DNA from: Microbacterium enclense
GTDB lineage: Bacteria; Actinomycetota; Actinomycetes; Actinomycetales; Microbacteriaceae
DNA length: 64,000 nucleotides
Reading direction: 5' to 3'
Assembly (NCBI RefSeq): GCF_001456955.1
Contig: NZ_KQ758467.1
Coordinates: forward strand, 248,001-312,000
Under the pieces are notes generated by a model. It was given only the letters and a program-made list of their open reading frames with translations. It had not been told where the DNA came from and did not search any database. Position 1 is the stretch's first letter; every line of letters starts with the position of its first letter. The position numbers were made by a program, and so were the translations under genes. This document shows positions 1 to 11,502 of the stretch, piece after piece.

Positions 1-2
1 AC

Positions 3-1691
3 AGGGAGCGCTACGCGCGCATCTACGGCCCCACCGCGGGCGATCAGATCCGACTGGGCGACACCGATCTCTGGATCGAGATCGAGGACGACCTGACGGT
101 CGGCGGCGAGGAGGCCGTGTTCGGCGGCGGCAAGTCGATCCGCGAGTCGATGGCGCAGAGCACCTGGTCACGGGCCGACGGAGCCCTCGACACCGTCATC
201 ACGAACGCGATCATCCTCGACTGGTGGGGGATCGTCCGCGCCGACGTCGGCATCCGCGACGGGCGCATCGTCGGGATCGGTCGCGCCGGCAACCCCGACA
301 TCGCCGACGGCGTCGACCCGCGCCTGGTCATCGGCCCCTCGACCGACGTCATCTCGGGGGAGGGGCGCATCCTCACCGCGGGCGGGATCGACTCGCACGT
401 GCACCTGCTCTCGCCGTCGCAGATTCACGAGGCGCTCGCCACCGGCATCACCACGATCGTCGGCGGCGGCACCGGTCCCTCGGAGGGGTCCAAGGCCACC
501 ACCGTGACCCCGGGTGCCTGGCACCTCGAGCAGATGCACCGCTCCCTCGATCGGCTGCCGGTCAACGTGCTGTTGCTCGGCAAGGGCAACACCGTCTCGC
601 GCGCCGCGTTCGAGGAGCAGGCGCTGGCCGGGGCCGCCGGCTACAAGGTGCACGAGGACTGGGGGTCGACCCCCGCCGCGATCGACGCCAGCCTCCAGGC
701 GGCGCAGGATTGGGGACTGCAGGTCGCCCTGCACAGCGACTCGCTCAACGAAGCGGGCTTCGTCGAATCGACCATCGACGCCATGGCGGGGCGCAGCATC
801 CACGCGTTCCACGTCGAGGGTGCCGGCGGCGGACACGCGCCCGACATCCTCTCGATCGCGAGCCTGCCCTACGTCATCCCCGGCTCGACCAACCCGACGC
901 TGCCGCACACGGTGAACACGGTGGCCGAGCATCTCGACATGCTCATGGTCTGCCACCACCTCAACCCCGGCGTGCCCGAAGACCTGGCGTTCGCCGAGTC
1001 GCGCATCCGCGCCACCACGATCGCGGCCGAAGACATCCTGCACGACATGGGGGCGATCTCGATCACCTCCTCCGACGCTCAGGCGATGGGCCGTATCGGC
1101 GAGGTCATCACGCGCACGTGGCAGGTCGCCCACGTGATGAAGGCCCGTCGCGGGAGCCTCGGCACGAGCCTGCCCGCCGACAACGAGCGCGCACGTCGCT
1201 ATGTGGCGAAGTACACCGTCAACCCGGCCATCGCGCACGGCATCGACCACGAGGTCGGGTCGGTCGAGGTGGGCCGCCTCGCCGACCTCGTGCTGTGGGA
1301 TCCGCGGTTCTTCGGCTTCCGCCCCGCGATCGTGATGAAGGGCGGTGGGCTGGTGTGGGGCGCGCTCGGCGACCCCAACGCCTCGATCCCCACCCCGCAG
1401 CCCGTGCTCATGCGGCCTTCGTTCGCGGATGCCATCGGCGCGACGCTCTCGGTGTCGTTCGTGTCGCCGCACGCGCTCGCCGCAGGCCTCGAGGAGCGGC
1501 TCGGTCTCTCGCGCCGCCTTCTGCCGCTGAAATCCACGCGCGAAGTTGGCAAGGCCGACATGCGCAACAACGACGCGCTGCCCCGCATCGACATCCGTCC
1601 CGACACGTTCGACATCAGCATCGACGGCGAGCAGGTCGAGGCGGCCCCGGCCTCCTCGCTCCCGCTCGCCCAGCTCTACCAGCTCTTCTGA
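3..1691 (+). CDS. ureC: Urease subunit alpha (partial, 5' end outside window)
   Basis: Catalytic subunit of urease (urea to ammonia and CO2), a cytoplasmic di-nickel enzyme. The frame is open from base 3, where it already reads [20 protein letters not shown], the usual start region of UreC, so only about 8-10 residues and the start codon are missing; 562 residues are visible. Nickel ligands and active-site motifs are present: HVH (396-404), the lysine that is carbamylated (GYKVHEDWG), [19 protein letters not shown], the flap/catalytic MVCHHL, and [12 protein letters not shown]. The residue after CHHL is Asn where Asp is usual. The stop codon shares its last base with the ureF ATG, so the two are translationally coupled. 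Identification is near certain. Confidence 0.97.
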   Translation, partial: RERYARIYGPTAGDQIRLGDTDLWIEIEDDLTVGGEEAVFGGGKSIRESMAQSTWSRADGALDTVITNAIILDWWGIVRADVGIRDGRIVGIGRAGNPDIADGVDPRLVIGPSTDVISGEGRILTAGGIDSHVHLLSPSQIHEALATGITTIVGGGTGPSEGSKATTVTPGAWHLEQMHRSLDRLPVNVLLLGKGNTVSRAAFEEQALAGAAGYKVHEDWGSTPAAIDASLQAAQDWGLQVALHSDSLNEAGFVESTIDAMAGRSIHAFHVEGAGGGHAPDILSIASLPYVIPGSTNPTLPHTVNTVAEHLDMLMVCHHLNPGVPEDLAFAESRIRATTIAAEDILHDMGAISITSSDAQAMGRIGEVITRTWQVAHVMKARRGSLGTSLPADNERARRYVAKYTVNPAIAHGIDHEVGSVEVGRLADLVLWDPRFFGFRPAIVMKGGGLVWGALGDPNASIPTPQPVLMRPSFADAIGATLSVSFVSPHALAAGLEERLGLSRRLLPLKSTREVGKADMRNNDALPRIDIRPDTFDISIDGEQVEAAPASSLPLAQLYQLF

Positions 1692-2365
1692 TGGCATCCG
1701 TTCCACCGCTGTTCGCCACGCTGCTGCTGGCCGACGCCCGCCTGCCGTCGGGCGGTCACGCGCAGTCCGCGGGGGTCGAGCCGGCCCTGCTCGGCGGCCT
1801 CGACCCCGCCGACCTGCCTGCGTTGCTGCGCGCGCGTGTGCGCACCACGACGCTCGTCGAGGCGGGAACCGCGGTGGCCGCGCTCGCGCAGCACCGCGCG
1901 GGTGCCGACCTGGCCCCCGTCGAGCGGGCGTGGGAGGCGCGCACGCCCAGCGCCGCCCAGCGCGACGCGTCGCGGCTGCTCGCGCGCGGATACCTGCGGG
2001 TGGGAACGCAGGTGCTGCCCGACGACGCCGTGCTCGCCGCGTGGGGGCAGCGGCCCGTGCCGCCGCCGCGCCCGTGCGTGCTCGGGGTCATGGCATCCGG
2101 TCTCGCGATCGGCGCGGCCGAGCTCGCGCGCGTCGTCGTCTACGAAGACCTGCAGGCGGCCACCGCCGCGGTGCTCAAGCTCGAACCTCGCGACCCCCTC
2201 GACCTCGTCTCGCTCGTCACCTCCCTCTGCGCCGAGATCGACGATCACCTCGACGAGGTGGCATCCCTCACCGACCCGTCCGACATCCCCGCGGCGTCCG
2301 CGCCGCAGTCCGAAGCGTGGGCCGAAGCCCACGCCCGATCCCGTAGGAGGCTCTTCCGTGCCTGA
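1691..2365 (+). CDS. ureF: Urease accessory protein UreF
   Basis: 224-residue UreF, which joins UreD and UreG in the complex that loads nickel into apo-urease. The family N-terminus ([22 protein letters not shown]) is clear, and the rest is Ala/Leu-rich and helical as expected. The ATG overlaps the ureC stop by one base. The 3' end overlaps the ureG GTG by eight bases, and the ureG ribosome site (GGAGG) lies inside ureF. No ureE lies between ureC and ureF, where it often sits in other bacteria. Confidence 0.93.
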   Translation: MASVPPLFATLLLADARLPSGGHAQSAGVEPALLGGLDPADLPALLRARVRTTTLVEAGTAVAALAQHRAGADLAPVERAWEARTPSAAQRDASRLLARGYLRVGTQVLPDDAVLAAWGQRPVPPPRPCVLGVMASGLAIGAAELARVVVYEDLQAATAAVLKLEPRDPLDLVSLVTSLCAEIDDHLDEVASLTDPSDIPAASAPQSEAWAEAHARSRRRLFRA

Positions 2366-3248
2366 GAACACCACCCCCCGCGCCCTGCGCCTCGGCGTCG
2401 CCGGTCCCGTCGGCACCGGCAAATCGTCGCTGATCGCCACCCTCTGCCGGGCTCTGGCCGACGAGATCCGCATCGGCGTCATCACGAACGACATCTACAC
2501 CGACGAAGACGCCCGCTTCCTCCGCTCCGCCGGCGTGCTCGACCCCGAGCGCATCGTCGCCGTCGAGACGGGCGCGTGCCCGCACACCGCGATCCGCGAC
2601 GATCCCACCGCGAACCTCCTCGCCGCCGAAGACCTCGAGCGGGCCTTCTCGCCACTCGACCTCGTCGTGATCGAATCCGGCGGCGACAACCTCACCGCCA
2701 CCTTCTCGCCCGCCCTCGTCGACGCGCAGATCTTCGTGCTCGATGTCGCCGGCGGCGGAGACGTGGCCCGCAAGGGCGGCCCCGGCATCGCCCGCGCCGA
2801 CCTGCTGGTGGTGAACAAGACCGACCTCGCGCCCTACGTCGGCGTCGATGTGCCGCGCATGGTGGCCGATGCCACCGAAGCCCGCGACGGGCGCCCGGTG
2901 CTCGCGCTCTCGCGAACGGATGCCGACTCCGTGGCCACGTTGAAGAGCTGGGTGCTGTCGATGATCGCGGCGCACGTCAGCGGTTCGCACGTGCCGCAGG
3001 ACCCGGGTCCGATGGCGCCGCACTTCCACGCCGACGAGAACGGGGAGGGGTATCTGCACGTGCACGACGAGGCGGACGACGCCGCGCACGCGCACGAGCA
3101 CGGTGCCGCCGCGCACGCGCACGGTGCGGGCGCTCACGCGCACGGGCATGGCGCGGCGGGTCACGCGCACGAGGGTGGTGCCGTCGCGCACGCGCACGGT
3201 ACCGCGGGTCACGCGCACGAGCACGCACCGGCCGGGGCGCACGGGTGA
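2358..3248 (+). CDS. ureG: Urease accessory GTPase UreG with His-rich C-terminal tail
   Basis: SIMIBI-class GTPase that drives nickel delivery to urease. P-loop GPVGTGKSS lies near residue 17; TNDIYT, the metal-binding [20 protein letters not shown] and the NKTD guanine motif all follow. Start is the GTG at 2358, seven bases after TAGGAGG; this gives the normal UreG N-terminus. The protein has 296 residues, while UreG cores are about 200-230. The excess is a tail of about 75 residues with roughly 20 histidines in H-A-H-E-H and H-A-H-G repeats. Such tails usually belong to UreE or to the N-terminus of plant UreG, so here the tail may store or pass on nickel. It ends overlapping ureD (GTGA). 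Confidence 0.96.
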   Translation: MPENTTPRALRLGVAGPVGTGKSSLIATLCRALADEIRIGVITNDIYTDEDARFLRSAGVLDPERIVAVETGACPHTAIRDDPTANLLAAEDLERAFSPLDLVVIESGGDNLTATFSPALVDAQIFVLDVAGGGDVARKGGPGIARADLLVVNKTDLAPYVGVDVPRMVADATEARDGRPVLALSRTDADSVATLKSWVLSMIAAHVSGSHVPQDPGPMAPHFHADENGEGYLHVHDEADDAAHAHEHGAAAHAHGAGAHAHGHGAAGHAHEGGAVAHAHGTAGHAHEHAPAGAHG

Positions 3249-3985
3249 GCACGACCGTCATCGACGTCGCGCCGCGCGGGGCCGACGCGGCGTACGCGCT
3301 CTCGGGCGAGCTCATCGTTCCGCGCCTCGTCGCGCGCCGCGGTCGCCGGGTCGAGGTGGCCCTCGTCGCCGGTCGCGCCATGCTGCTCCCGGGCGATCAC
3401 GTGCACCTCGACGTCCGCGTGGGCGAGGGCTGCACGCTCGCCCTCGTCGACATCGGCGGGCTCGTCGTCTACGGCCGCCCCGAACTCGGCGACGAGCCGT
3501 CGGGCTGGCACGCCGAGATCACGCTCGCCCCCGGTGCGCGGCTGACGTGGGAGGGGCTGCCGACGGTCGTGACCGCCGACGGCGAACTGCTGCGCTCGAG
3601 CGTGCTGCGCCTGGCATCCGGATCGTCCGTCGCCCTGCGCGAGACGCTCGTGCTGGGGCGCGCGGGTGAGGCAGGCGGCCGGCTGCGGTCCGACCTGGAT
3701 GCGACGGATGCCACGGGGCCGCTGCTGCGCGAGAGCCTCGAGGTGCGCGGCGATCGGCCGGAGCCCGGCGTGCTCGGGCGCTCGCGCGTGATGGACACCG
3801 TCGTCGTGCTGGGCGAACGGCTCGGCCCGGTCGACGAGACCGACATCGCGCGGCTCGACCTGGCGGGAGAGGGCACCACGCTGCGCTACCTCGGCGACGC
3901 CGCGCACCACAGCCCGTTGGGGGAGCTGTGGCGCTCCGCGGTCGCCGCGCCCCGCGAGACGGAGGTGCTGGCGTGCGCCGGCTGA
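3245..3985 (+). CDS. ureD: Urease accessory protein UreD/UreH
   Basis: 246-residue UreD, the scaffold protein that binds apo-urease and receives nickel from the UreF-UreG complex. Typical elements include [25 protein letters not shown] and the GRAGE stretch near residue 140; it is slightly shorter than the 270-residue norm. The GTG start overlaps the ureG stop by four bases. The nickel permease start lies inside its 3' end, so ureC-F-G-D and the permease form one tightly coupled operon. Confidence 0.9.
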   Translation: MSTTVIDVAPRGADAAYALSGELIVPRLVARRGRRVEVALVAGRAMLLPGDHVHLDVRVGEGCTLALVDIGGLVVYGRPELGDEPSGWHAEITLAPGARLTWEGLPTVVTADGELLRSSVLRLASGSSVALRETLVLGRAGEAGGRLRSDLDATDATGPLLRESLEVRGDRPEPGVLGRSRVMDTVVVLGERLGPVDETDIARLDLAGEGTTLRYLGDAAHHSPLGELWRSAVAAPRETEVLACAG

Positions 3986-4977
3986 CCCCGGCCGCGCGCG
4001 GCGTGCTGCTGACGATCGCGCTCCTGCTCGTCTTCAGCTGGACCCTGATGGCGCTGGTGCTCGTGCCGAACGAGGCCTCGCTGGGAACAGCCGCGACGGG
4101 GGTCGGCATGGCCGTCACCGCTTTCCTGCTCGGGGTGCGTCACGCCTTCGACGCCGACCACATCGCGGCGATCGACAACACCAGCCGCAAGCTCACCGAC
4201 GACGGCAAGGACCCCTCGGGTGTGGGCCTGTGGTTCGCGCTCGGGCACTCCACGGTGGTCGTGGTGGCGGTGGGGCTCGTCACGGCGGGCGTGGGGGCGC
4301 TCACCGCGCAGCTCGGGGCCGACGATTCCCCGCTCGTCGTCGTCACGGGCGTCTGGGGGCCCACGGTGTCGAGCCTGTTCCTGTTGGTGATGGCAGCCGT
4401 GAACCTGTGGATCCTGGTGGGGCTGGTGCGCGGTCGCGGCGTGCACGACGGCCGGCCGCGCGGTGGCGGGCCGGTGTCGCTGATGATCGGCCGCCTGTCG
4501 GCGACGCTCGACGCGCCGTGGAAGCTCTTCATCGTCGGCCTGTTGTTCGGCCTCGGCTTCGACACCGCGTCGACCATCGCGATCCTCGTGCTCGCGGGCG
4601 GCGCGGGGGCCGCGCTGCCCTGGCAGGCGGCGATGGTCGTGCCGCTGCTGTTCGCCGCCGGCATGGCGACGTGCGACGGTCTCAACAGCATCGTCACGGC
4701 GCGGATCTATCGCTGGTCGGTGGATCGTCCCGGCCGTCGCCGGCGCTACAACATCGCACTCATGTCGATCTCGATCAGCGTGGCACTCGTCGTCGGGGTC
4801 GTGGGCATGTGCGGCGTGCTCGTCGACACGGTGGGCGTGGGCTGGGGCCCGGTGCAGGCGATCGCCGCGACCGACCTCGATGTGTTCGGCTTCGTCATCG
4901 TCGCCGTGCTGCTTCTGGCGTGGGCCGCCAGCTGGGCGATGTCGCGGCGGCGGCGCGGCGTGGCGTTCACCCCGTAG
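3973..4977 (+). CDS. NiCoT-family nickel/cobalt permease
   Basis: 334-residue inner-membrane permease of the NiCoT family (HoxN/NixA type), with about eight hydrophobic segments. The signature HX4DH is in helix 2 as RHAFDADHIAAIDN; LGFDTAS and GMATCDGLNS match the other conserved NiCoT motifs. Start is the GTG at 3973 with GGAGG seven bases before it, overlapping ureD by 13 bases. Its place as last gene of the urease operon argues for nickel as the substrate, though cobalt transport cannot be excluded from sequence. Confidence 0.93.
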   Translation: MRRLTPAARGVLLTIALLLVFSWTLMALVLVPNEASLGTAATGVGMAVTAFLLGVRHAFDADHIAAIDNTSRKLTDDGKDPSGVGLWFALGHSTVVVVAVGLVTAGVGALTAQLGADDSPLVVVTGVWGPTVSSLFLLVMAAVNLWILVGLVRGRGVHDGRPRGGGPVSLMIGRLSATLDAPWKLFIVGLLFGLGFDTASTIAILVLAGGAGAALPWQAAMVVPLLFAAGMATCDGLNSIVTARIYRWSVDRPGRRRRYNIALMSISISVALVVGVVGMCGVLVDTVGVGWGPVQAIAATDLDVFGFVIVAVLLLAWAASWAMSRRRRGVAFTP

Positions 4978-4982
4978 TCGGG

Positions 4983-5590
4983 CGATAAACGCGATCCGCG
5001 GGGAGGAACGCGTTGGCGCGGCGTTTCTTGCGGTGGATGCCGTTTCGGCGCCGGCGCCGGCGCCGCCGTCGGCACCGGTGCGGTGGGTTCGGTGCTCGCC
5101 GTGTCGGTGGTGTCGGTGCAGCCCTGCGTCGGCGGCGGGCTTACGGTGCGGGGGATGTTCGCCGATAAACGCCACCTGCGGGGAGGAACGCGTTGGCGTG
5201 GTGTTTCTTCCTGCGGATGCCGTTTCTCGGCCTGATGCGATGCGTGCGGTACTCGCCGCGTGAGTGGTGTTGGCGCAGCGCTGCGTCGCCGGCGGGCTCA
5301 CGGCGCGTGGGATGCTCACCGATAAACGCGATCTGCGGGGAGGAACGCGTTGGCGTGGTGTTTCTTCCTGCGGATGCCGTTTCTCGGCGCCGGCGGGCGC
5401 CGGCGCCGGCGCCGACACCGGTGCGGTGCGGTGCGGTGCGGGCGGTGCGGCGCAGGCGCACGGCCGTGTTGCTGGCGCAGCGCCGCGTCGGCGGCGGGCT
5501 CGCGCTGCGTGCGGTAGTCGCCGATAAAACGCGATTCACAGCGATAAACGCGTCGACGTGGCGTGTTTCGTCGCGGATGCCGTTTCTCGC
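4983..5590 (+). repeat. Four degenerate copies of an intergenic repeat
   Basis: Non-coding stretch between the nickel permease and the CGNR gene. Copies begin with CGATAAACGC and end with GATGCCGTTTC(TCG) at 4983-5050, 5163-5230, 5320-5387 and 5522-5590; copies 2 and 3 are nearly identical over about 65 bases. The DNA between copies also repeats (a CGCAGC-CTGCGTCG-CGGCGGGCT block before copies 2, 3 and 4), so the unit is really about 160-200 bases. A related element in the opposite orientation sits near 58925-59000. I see no convincing gene here. Confidence 0.8.
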
Positions 5591-5626
5591 CGCCGTTTCG
5601 CGTCCCCGGTGCCGGGCTCGGTGGGC

Positions 5627-6142
5627 TCACGCGCGGGCGCGGTGCCGGCGCACGGCGGCGCGGTTCGCGCACCGCACCGAGCAGTAGCGCTGTCGGCCGT
5701 TGCGCGTGACATCGACGACCACGTTGCCGCAGGGGTCGGCGGCGCAGCGGCCGAGGCGGTTCATCCCGCGGGTGACGAGGTGCAGCGACGTGCCGACCGA
5801 GATGACCGCGGCGAGCACGCGCGGAAGCGCCTCCTCCTCGTCGCGATAGTGCAGGTGCCACCCCTCGCCGTCATGGTCGGTGAGGCGCGGATACGCCGTC
5901 ACCGCCGCCATCTGCGCGTTCAGCAGGCCGGCTCGTTCGTCGGGGTCGTCGGCATCCACGACGCGCAGCCACTCGTCGATGACCCGTCTCGTTCCGACGT
6001 GGTCTCCGGATGCCACGGGGAACCGCATCGTCATGCCGTGCTCTCGCGTACGCTCCTCGATCCCCGCTCGATCGGCGGGCCAGTCGTTGGCGAGGGAGGC
6101 GGCGAGGAGCACCGCGTACTCGCCGTAAGGGTTGAGATGCAT
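5627..6142 (-). CDS. CGNR zinc-finger protein (ABATE-type N-terminus)
   Basis: 171-residue protein with the two-part layout of the ABATE/CGNR family: an N-terminal helical domain, then a C-terminal zinc finger CAADPCGNVVVDVTR...RYCSVRCANRAAVRRHR (Cys-x4-Cys and Cys-x3-Cys). Family members are thought to be DNA-binding stress regulators, but their targets are mostly unknown. The ATG lies only 25 bases from the ATG of the divergent small gene at 6168. A TGTAAT hexamer (minus strand, 6154-6149) ends six bases before the start, which suggests a leaderless transcript. Confidence 0.85.
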   Translation of the reverse strand: MHLNPYGEYAVLLAASLANDWPADRAGIEERTREHGMTMRFPVASGDHVGTRRVIDEWLRVVDADDPDERAGLLNAQMAAVTAYPRLTDHDGEGWHLHYRDEEEALPRVLAAVISVGTSLHLVTRGMNRLGRCAADPCGNVVVDVTRNGRQRYCSVRCANRAAVRRHRARA

Positions 6143-6148
6143 AAGGGC

Positions 6149-6161
6149 ATTACATCACTGT
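6149..6161. promoter_or_regulatory. Back-to-back -10 boxes in a 25-bp divergent gap
   Basis: TGTAAT on the minus strand (6154-6149) and CACTGT on the plus strand (6156-6161) each end six bases before the start codon of the gene they face. Any -35 elements must lie inside the coding region of the opposite gene. The hexamers are inferred from position, not from a strong consensus. Confidence 0.45.
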
Positions 6162-6167
6162 GGGGTC

Positions 6168-6389
6168 ATGACCGCCTCCCACCTCCTCTCCACCGCAGCG
6201 CCCGCACCCGTCCACGAACACGCGTGGGTCACCGAGTCGGTGCACGCGACGAGCGAGGGTCGCATCCGCTACGTGCGCTGCGTCGCCTGCGTCGCGCGGC
6301 GCGTCGACCTCGACCCGCCGGTGATCGCCCCGGCATCCGCCCTGTCGCGCGAGTTCGGCGGAGCGCGCCCCTCCTCCCCAGCGGGCTGA
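6168..6389 (+). CDS. Small hypothetical protein with one CxxC pair
   Basis: 73 residues starting at the ATG at 6168, chosen because it sits six bases after a -10-like hexamer and the codon usage becomes typical from there. The only recognisable feature is RYVRCVACVARRVDL, a Cys-x2-Cys pair after a short His-containing stretch (PVHEHAW), perhaps half of a zinc ribbon or a metal-binding site. The C-terminus is Pro/Ser-rich. Function unknown. Confidence 0.6.
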   Translation: MTASHLLSTAAPAPVHEHAWVTESVHATSEGRIRYVRCVACVARRVDLDPPVIAPASALSREFGGARPSSPAG

Positions 6390-6435
6390 TCCGGCCGATG
6401 GTCCCCACGGAGGGATGCGTGTCGGTGGCCCGGGT

Positions 6436-6441
6436 TACCGT
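6436..6441 (+). promoter_or_regulatory. -10 box of recQ
   Basis: TACCGT followed by six bases and then the GTG at 6448. The GGGGAGG just before the GTG is too close to act as a ribosome site, so a leaderless start is likely. Confidence 0.5.
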
Positions 6442-6447
6442 GGGGAG

Positions 6448-8493
<2,046 letters not shown>

Positions 8494-8723
8494 TGCCGGG
8501 CTGCCGGCGACCCGCCGGCCGCACTGCCCGCCGCCGGCCACCGCGCCCGCGCTGCCCGCCAGCCGGGCTACCCGCCGACCGGGCTACCCGCCGACCAGGC
8601 TGCCCCCCCCGCCCGCGCTGCCCGCCGGCCGGACTGCCCGCCGCCGGCCACCGTGCCCGGACTGCCCGCCGGGCCGGACCGCCCGCCGGGCCGGACCGCC
8701 CGCCGGGCCGGACTGTCCGCTCG

Positions 8724-8816
8724 CCGCTGCGCCGAGAACAGGGGATGCCACGAGAACAGGCCGGATTTCGCTCAGACGCCCTGTTCTCGTGGCATCTTCC
8801 TGTTCTGGTGACAGCA
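8724..8816. repeat. Hairpin repeat, copy A
   Basis: First of three nearly identical 93-bp units. Left arm: GAGAACAGG, GGATGCCA, CGAGAACAGG; right arm: CCTGTTCTCG, TGGCAT, CCTGTTCTGG. The arms can pair over about 28 bases around an 18-base loop (CCGGATTTCGCTCAGACG). Confidence 0.85.
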
Positions 8817-8929
8817 TCGCGCACACCTGCCCGCCACCGGCCACCGCGCCCGGACTGCCCCCCGGCCGGGCTACCCGCTGGCCGTGCTACCCGCCGGCTG
8901 CGCTACCCGCCGACCGGACTACCCGCCGG

Positions 8930-9022
8930 CCGCTGCGCCGAGAACAGGGGATGCCACGAGAACAGGCCGGATTTCGCTCAGACGCCCTGTTCTCGTGGCA
9001 TTTCCCTGTTCTGGTGACAGCA
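8930..9022. repeat. Hairpin repeat, copy B
   Basis: Almost identical to copy A. The similarity goes on past the core into GCGCACACCTGCCCGCC, so the duplicated unit is longer than the hairpin. Confidence 0.85.
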
Positions 9023-9070
9023 ACGCGCACACCTGCCCGCCGCCGGCCACCGCGCCCGCCTGCCCGCCGG

Positions 9071-9163
9071 CCGCTGCGCCGAGAACAGGGGATGCCACGA
9101 GAACAGGCCGGATTTCGCTCAGACGCCCTGTTCTCGTGGCATTTCCCTGTTCTGGCGACAGCA
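9071..9163. repeat. Hairpin repeat, copy C
   Basis: Third copy, with loop and both arms conserved; GGTGACAGCA has become GGCGACAGCA at its right end. Confidence 0.85.
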
Positions 9164-9261
9164 GCGCGCCCGCCTGTCCGCCACCGGCCACCCACCGCGC
9201 CCGCCTGCCCGCCACCGGCCACCCACCGCGCCCCCGGCGCCTTCTCCAGAATGTTGACCGT

Positions 9262-9346
9262 CCACAACGACCCGGGCCCACGTCGCCCGCCGTCGTTGTG
9301 TTGACCTCACACAATGATTGCCGGGTCGTTGTGGGACACCTACCGT
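9262..9346 (+). promoter_or_regulatory. Promoter of the acyl-CoA oxidase gene with inverted-repeat operators
   Basis: TTGCCG (9318-9323), a 17-base spacer and TACCGT (9341-9346) make a good -35/-10 pair. A perfect 14-base inverted repeat CCACAACGACCCGG / CCGGGTCGTTGTGG lies at 9262-9275 and 9321-9334; its right arm covers the promoter spacer. A second dyad TTGTGT-N7-ACACAA (9296-9314) lies just upstream. Binding of a repressor, perhaps of TetR or GntR type, is inferred. Confidence 0.65.
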
Positions 9347-9383
9347 GAATGGCATCCCTTTGCCCCGTCGAGAGGTGCCGAGA

Positions 9384-11486
9384 ATGACCGACGCCGCCGT
9401 CCGTCCCACCACGCCCGCCACGAGCACGCGTACGCCCGTCGGGGGTGCGCCCACCGCGGCGCACTCCGCCGCCGAGGCCGCGGAAGCCCGCATCGACACC
9501 GAGCGGGTCACCGACCTGCTGCTCGGCACATGGGCGAACACGCGCCGCGAGGCGCGCGAGATGATCAAGGATCCGGCGCTGTGGCGCGACGACAGCCTCG
9601 GCATGGACGCGCACCGCGAGCGCACCCTCAGCCAGCTGCACCTGCTCGTGCAGAACAAGGCCGTGCACCGCGCCTTCCCCAAGCGCTTCGGCGGAGAAGA
9701 GAACAACGGCGCCAACATCGCCGGCTTCGAGGAGCTCGTCGCCGCCGACCCGAGCCTGCAGATCAAGTCGGGCGTGCAGTGGGGCCTCTTCGGATCGGCC
9801 GTCCTGCAGCTGGGCACCGCCGAGCACCACGACAAGTGGCTGCCCGGCATCATGAGCCTCGAGATCCCCGGCGCTTTCGCGATGACCGAGACCGGTCACG
9901 GCTCCGACGTGTCGGCCATCGGCACGACCGCGACCTATGACGTCGCCACCGAGGAGTTCGTCATCCACACGCCCTTCCGCGGTGCGTGGAAGGACTACCT
10001 CGGCAACGCCGCCCTGCACGGCAAGGCGGCGACGGTGTTCGCGCAGCTCATCACGAACGGCGTCAACCACGGCGTGCACTGCTTCTATGTGCCGCTGCGC
10101 GACGAGAACGGGGCCTTCCTGCCCGGAATCGGTGGCGAGGACGACGGTCTCAAGGGCGGCCTGAACGGCATCGACAACGGTCGCCTGCACTTCGACCACG
10201 TGCGTGTCCCCCGCACGAACCTGCTCAACCGCTACGGCGACGTCGCCGCAGACGGCACCTACTCCAGCGACATCGCCAGCCCCGGCCGCCGGTTCTTCAC
10301 CATGCTCGGCACGCTGGTGCAGGGCCGCGTCTCGCTCGACGGGGCGGCAGCGTGGGCGTCGGCCATCGGCCTCATCATCGCGATCACCTACGGCAATCAG
10401 CGCCGCCAGTTCGACTCCGGCAGCGGCACCCCCGAGGTCACCCTGCTCGACTACGGCAAGCACCAGCGCCGCCTCCTGCCGCGTCTGGCGACCACGTACG
10501 CCGAGATCTTCGCGCACGACGAGTTCCTGCAGAAGTTCGACGGCGTCTTCAGCGGCGCGCTCGACACCGACGCCGATCGTGAAGATCTCGAGACCCTCGC
10601 CGCGGCTCTCAAACCCCTGTCGACCTGGCACGCGCTCGACACGCTGCAGGAGTCGCGCGAAGCGTGCGGCGGTCAGGGCTTCCTCTTCGAGAACCGCCTC
10701 GTGGGCCTTCGCGCCGATCTCGACATCTACGTCACCTTCGAGGGCGACAACAACATCCTGCTCCAGCTCGTCGGCAAGCGCCTGCTCGCCGACTACGCCC
10801 GCCAGTTCAAGGGCAAGGATGCCAAGCAGCTCGCCGCCTTCGCCGTGGGGCAGACCGCGGGAAAGCTCTTCCACGGCGCCGGCATGCGCCAGCTCGGCCA
10901 GGCCGTCAGCGACTTCGGCTCCACCGCCCGCTCCGTGGAGAAGGGGCTCCGCGCCGAGCAGCAGCACGAACTGCTGGCCGGCCGCGTGCAGCAGATGATC
11001 GCCGACATCGCGGGGCGCCTGCGCCCGGCATCCAAGCTCTCGCGAGAAGACGCGGCGGCACTGTTCAACGAGAACCAGTCCGAGCTCATCGAGGCCGCGC
11101 GCGCGCACGGAGAGCTGCTGCAGTGGGAGGCGTTCACCGACGCCATCAACCGCATCGACGACACCGACACCCTGAAGGTGCTCACCTGGCTGCGCGACCT
11201 GTTCGGCCTGCAGCTCATCGAGAAGCACCTCGCCTGGTACCTCATCAACGGGCGCCTGTCGGCTCAGCGCGGCGCGGCCGTGTCGAGCTACATCGATCGC
11301 CTCTGCGCGCGGCTCCGTCCGCACGCGCAAGACCTGGTGGATGCCTTCGGCTACGGCCCCGAGCACATCCGCGCGGCGATCGCGACGGGCGTCGAAGACG
11401 ACCGGCAGAACGAAGCGGCGGCCTACTACGAGGCGTTGAAGGCGTCGGGTGCCGCCCCGGTGCCCGAGAAGAAGCCCGCGAAGTGA
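9384..11486 (+). CDS. Acyl-CoA oxidase/dehydrogenase family flavoprotein
   Basis: 700-residue protein with the length and order of acyl-CoA oxidases: an alpha-helical N-terminal domain, a beta domain containing FAMTETGHGSDVSAIGTTATYD (FAD/substrate contacts), and two C-terminal helical domains. CGGQGFLFENR and TFEGDNNILLQL match the region holding the catalytic glutamate in the oxidase branch. It should catalyse the first step of fatty-acyl-CoA beta-oxidation, passing electrons to O2 or to an electron carrier; sequence alone does not decide which. The ATG at 9384 has AGAGG eight bases upstream. It is monocistronic, behind an operator-bearing promoter. Confidence 0.88.
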   Translation: MTDAAVRPTTPATSTRTPVGGAPTAAHSAAEAAEARIDTERVTDLLLGTWANTRREAREMIKDPALWRDDSLGMDAHRERTLSQLHLLVQNKAVHRAFPKRFGGEENNGANIAGFEELVAADPSLQIKSGVQWGLFGSAVLQLGTAEHHDKWLPGIMSLEIPGAFAMTETGHGSDVSAIGTTATYDVATEEFVIHTPFRGAWKDYLGNAALHGKAATVFAQLITNGVNHGVHCFYVPLRDENGAFLPGIGGEDDGLKGGLNGIDNGRLHFDHVRVPRTNLLNRYGDVAADGTYSSDIASPGRRFFTMLGTLVQGRVSLDGAAAWASAIGLIIAITYGNQRRQFDSGSGTPEVTLLDYGKHQRRLLPRLATTYAEIFAHDEFLQKFDGVFSGALDTDADREDLETLAAALKPLSTWHALDTLQESREACGGQGFLFENRLVGLRADLDIYVTFEGDNNILLQLVGKRLLADYARQFKGKDAKQLAAFAVGQTAGKLFHGAGMRQLGQAVSDFGSTARSVEKGLRAEQQHELLAGRVQQMIADIAGRLRPASKLSREDAAALFNENQSELIEAARAHGELLQWEAFTDAINRIDDTDTLKVLTWLRDLFGLQLIEKHLAWYLINGRLSAQRGAAVSSYIDRLCARLRPHAQDLVDAFGYGPEHIRAAIATGVEDDRQNEAAAYYEALKASGAAPVPEKKPAK

Positions 11487-11502
11487 CGGCATCCCTGTAA
11501 CG

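Larger units (their letters stand above)
8494..9261. other. C/G-rich low-complexity intergenic DNA
   Basis: This stretch has no supported gene. It is built of short words such as CTGCCCGCCGG and GGCCACCGCGCCCG repeated irregularly, interrupted by three copies of a 93-bp hairpin repeat listed separately. Long open frames exist on both strands, but they encode only Pro/Arg/Gly repeats, as expected for such composition. Confidence 0.75.

Noticed and set aside
168..1706. Long open frame of about 510 codons antisense to ureC
   Set aside because: Arg/Gly/Asp/Val-rich translation without domains; it is the shadow expected opposite a GC-rich gene, and ureC is certain.
4880..5687. Several short open frames in the repeat region downstream of the nickel permease
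   Set aside because: They are interrupted or shifted between repeat copies and have no consistent start signals.
8724..9163. Possible CRISPR array (three equal repeats)
   Set aside because: Units are 93 bp, spacing is irregular (206 and 141 bases between copy starts), spacers are low complexity, and no cas genes are present.
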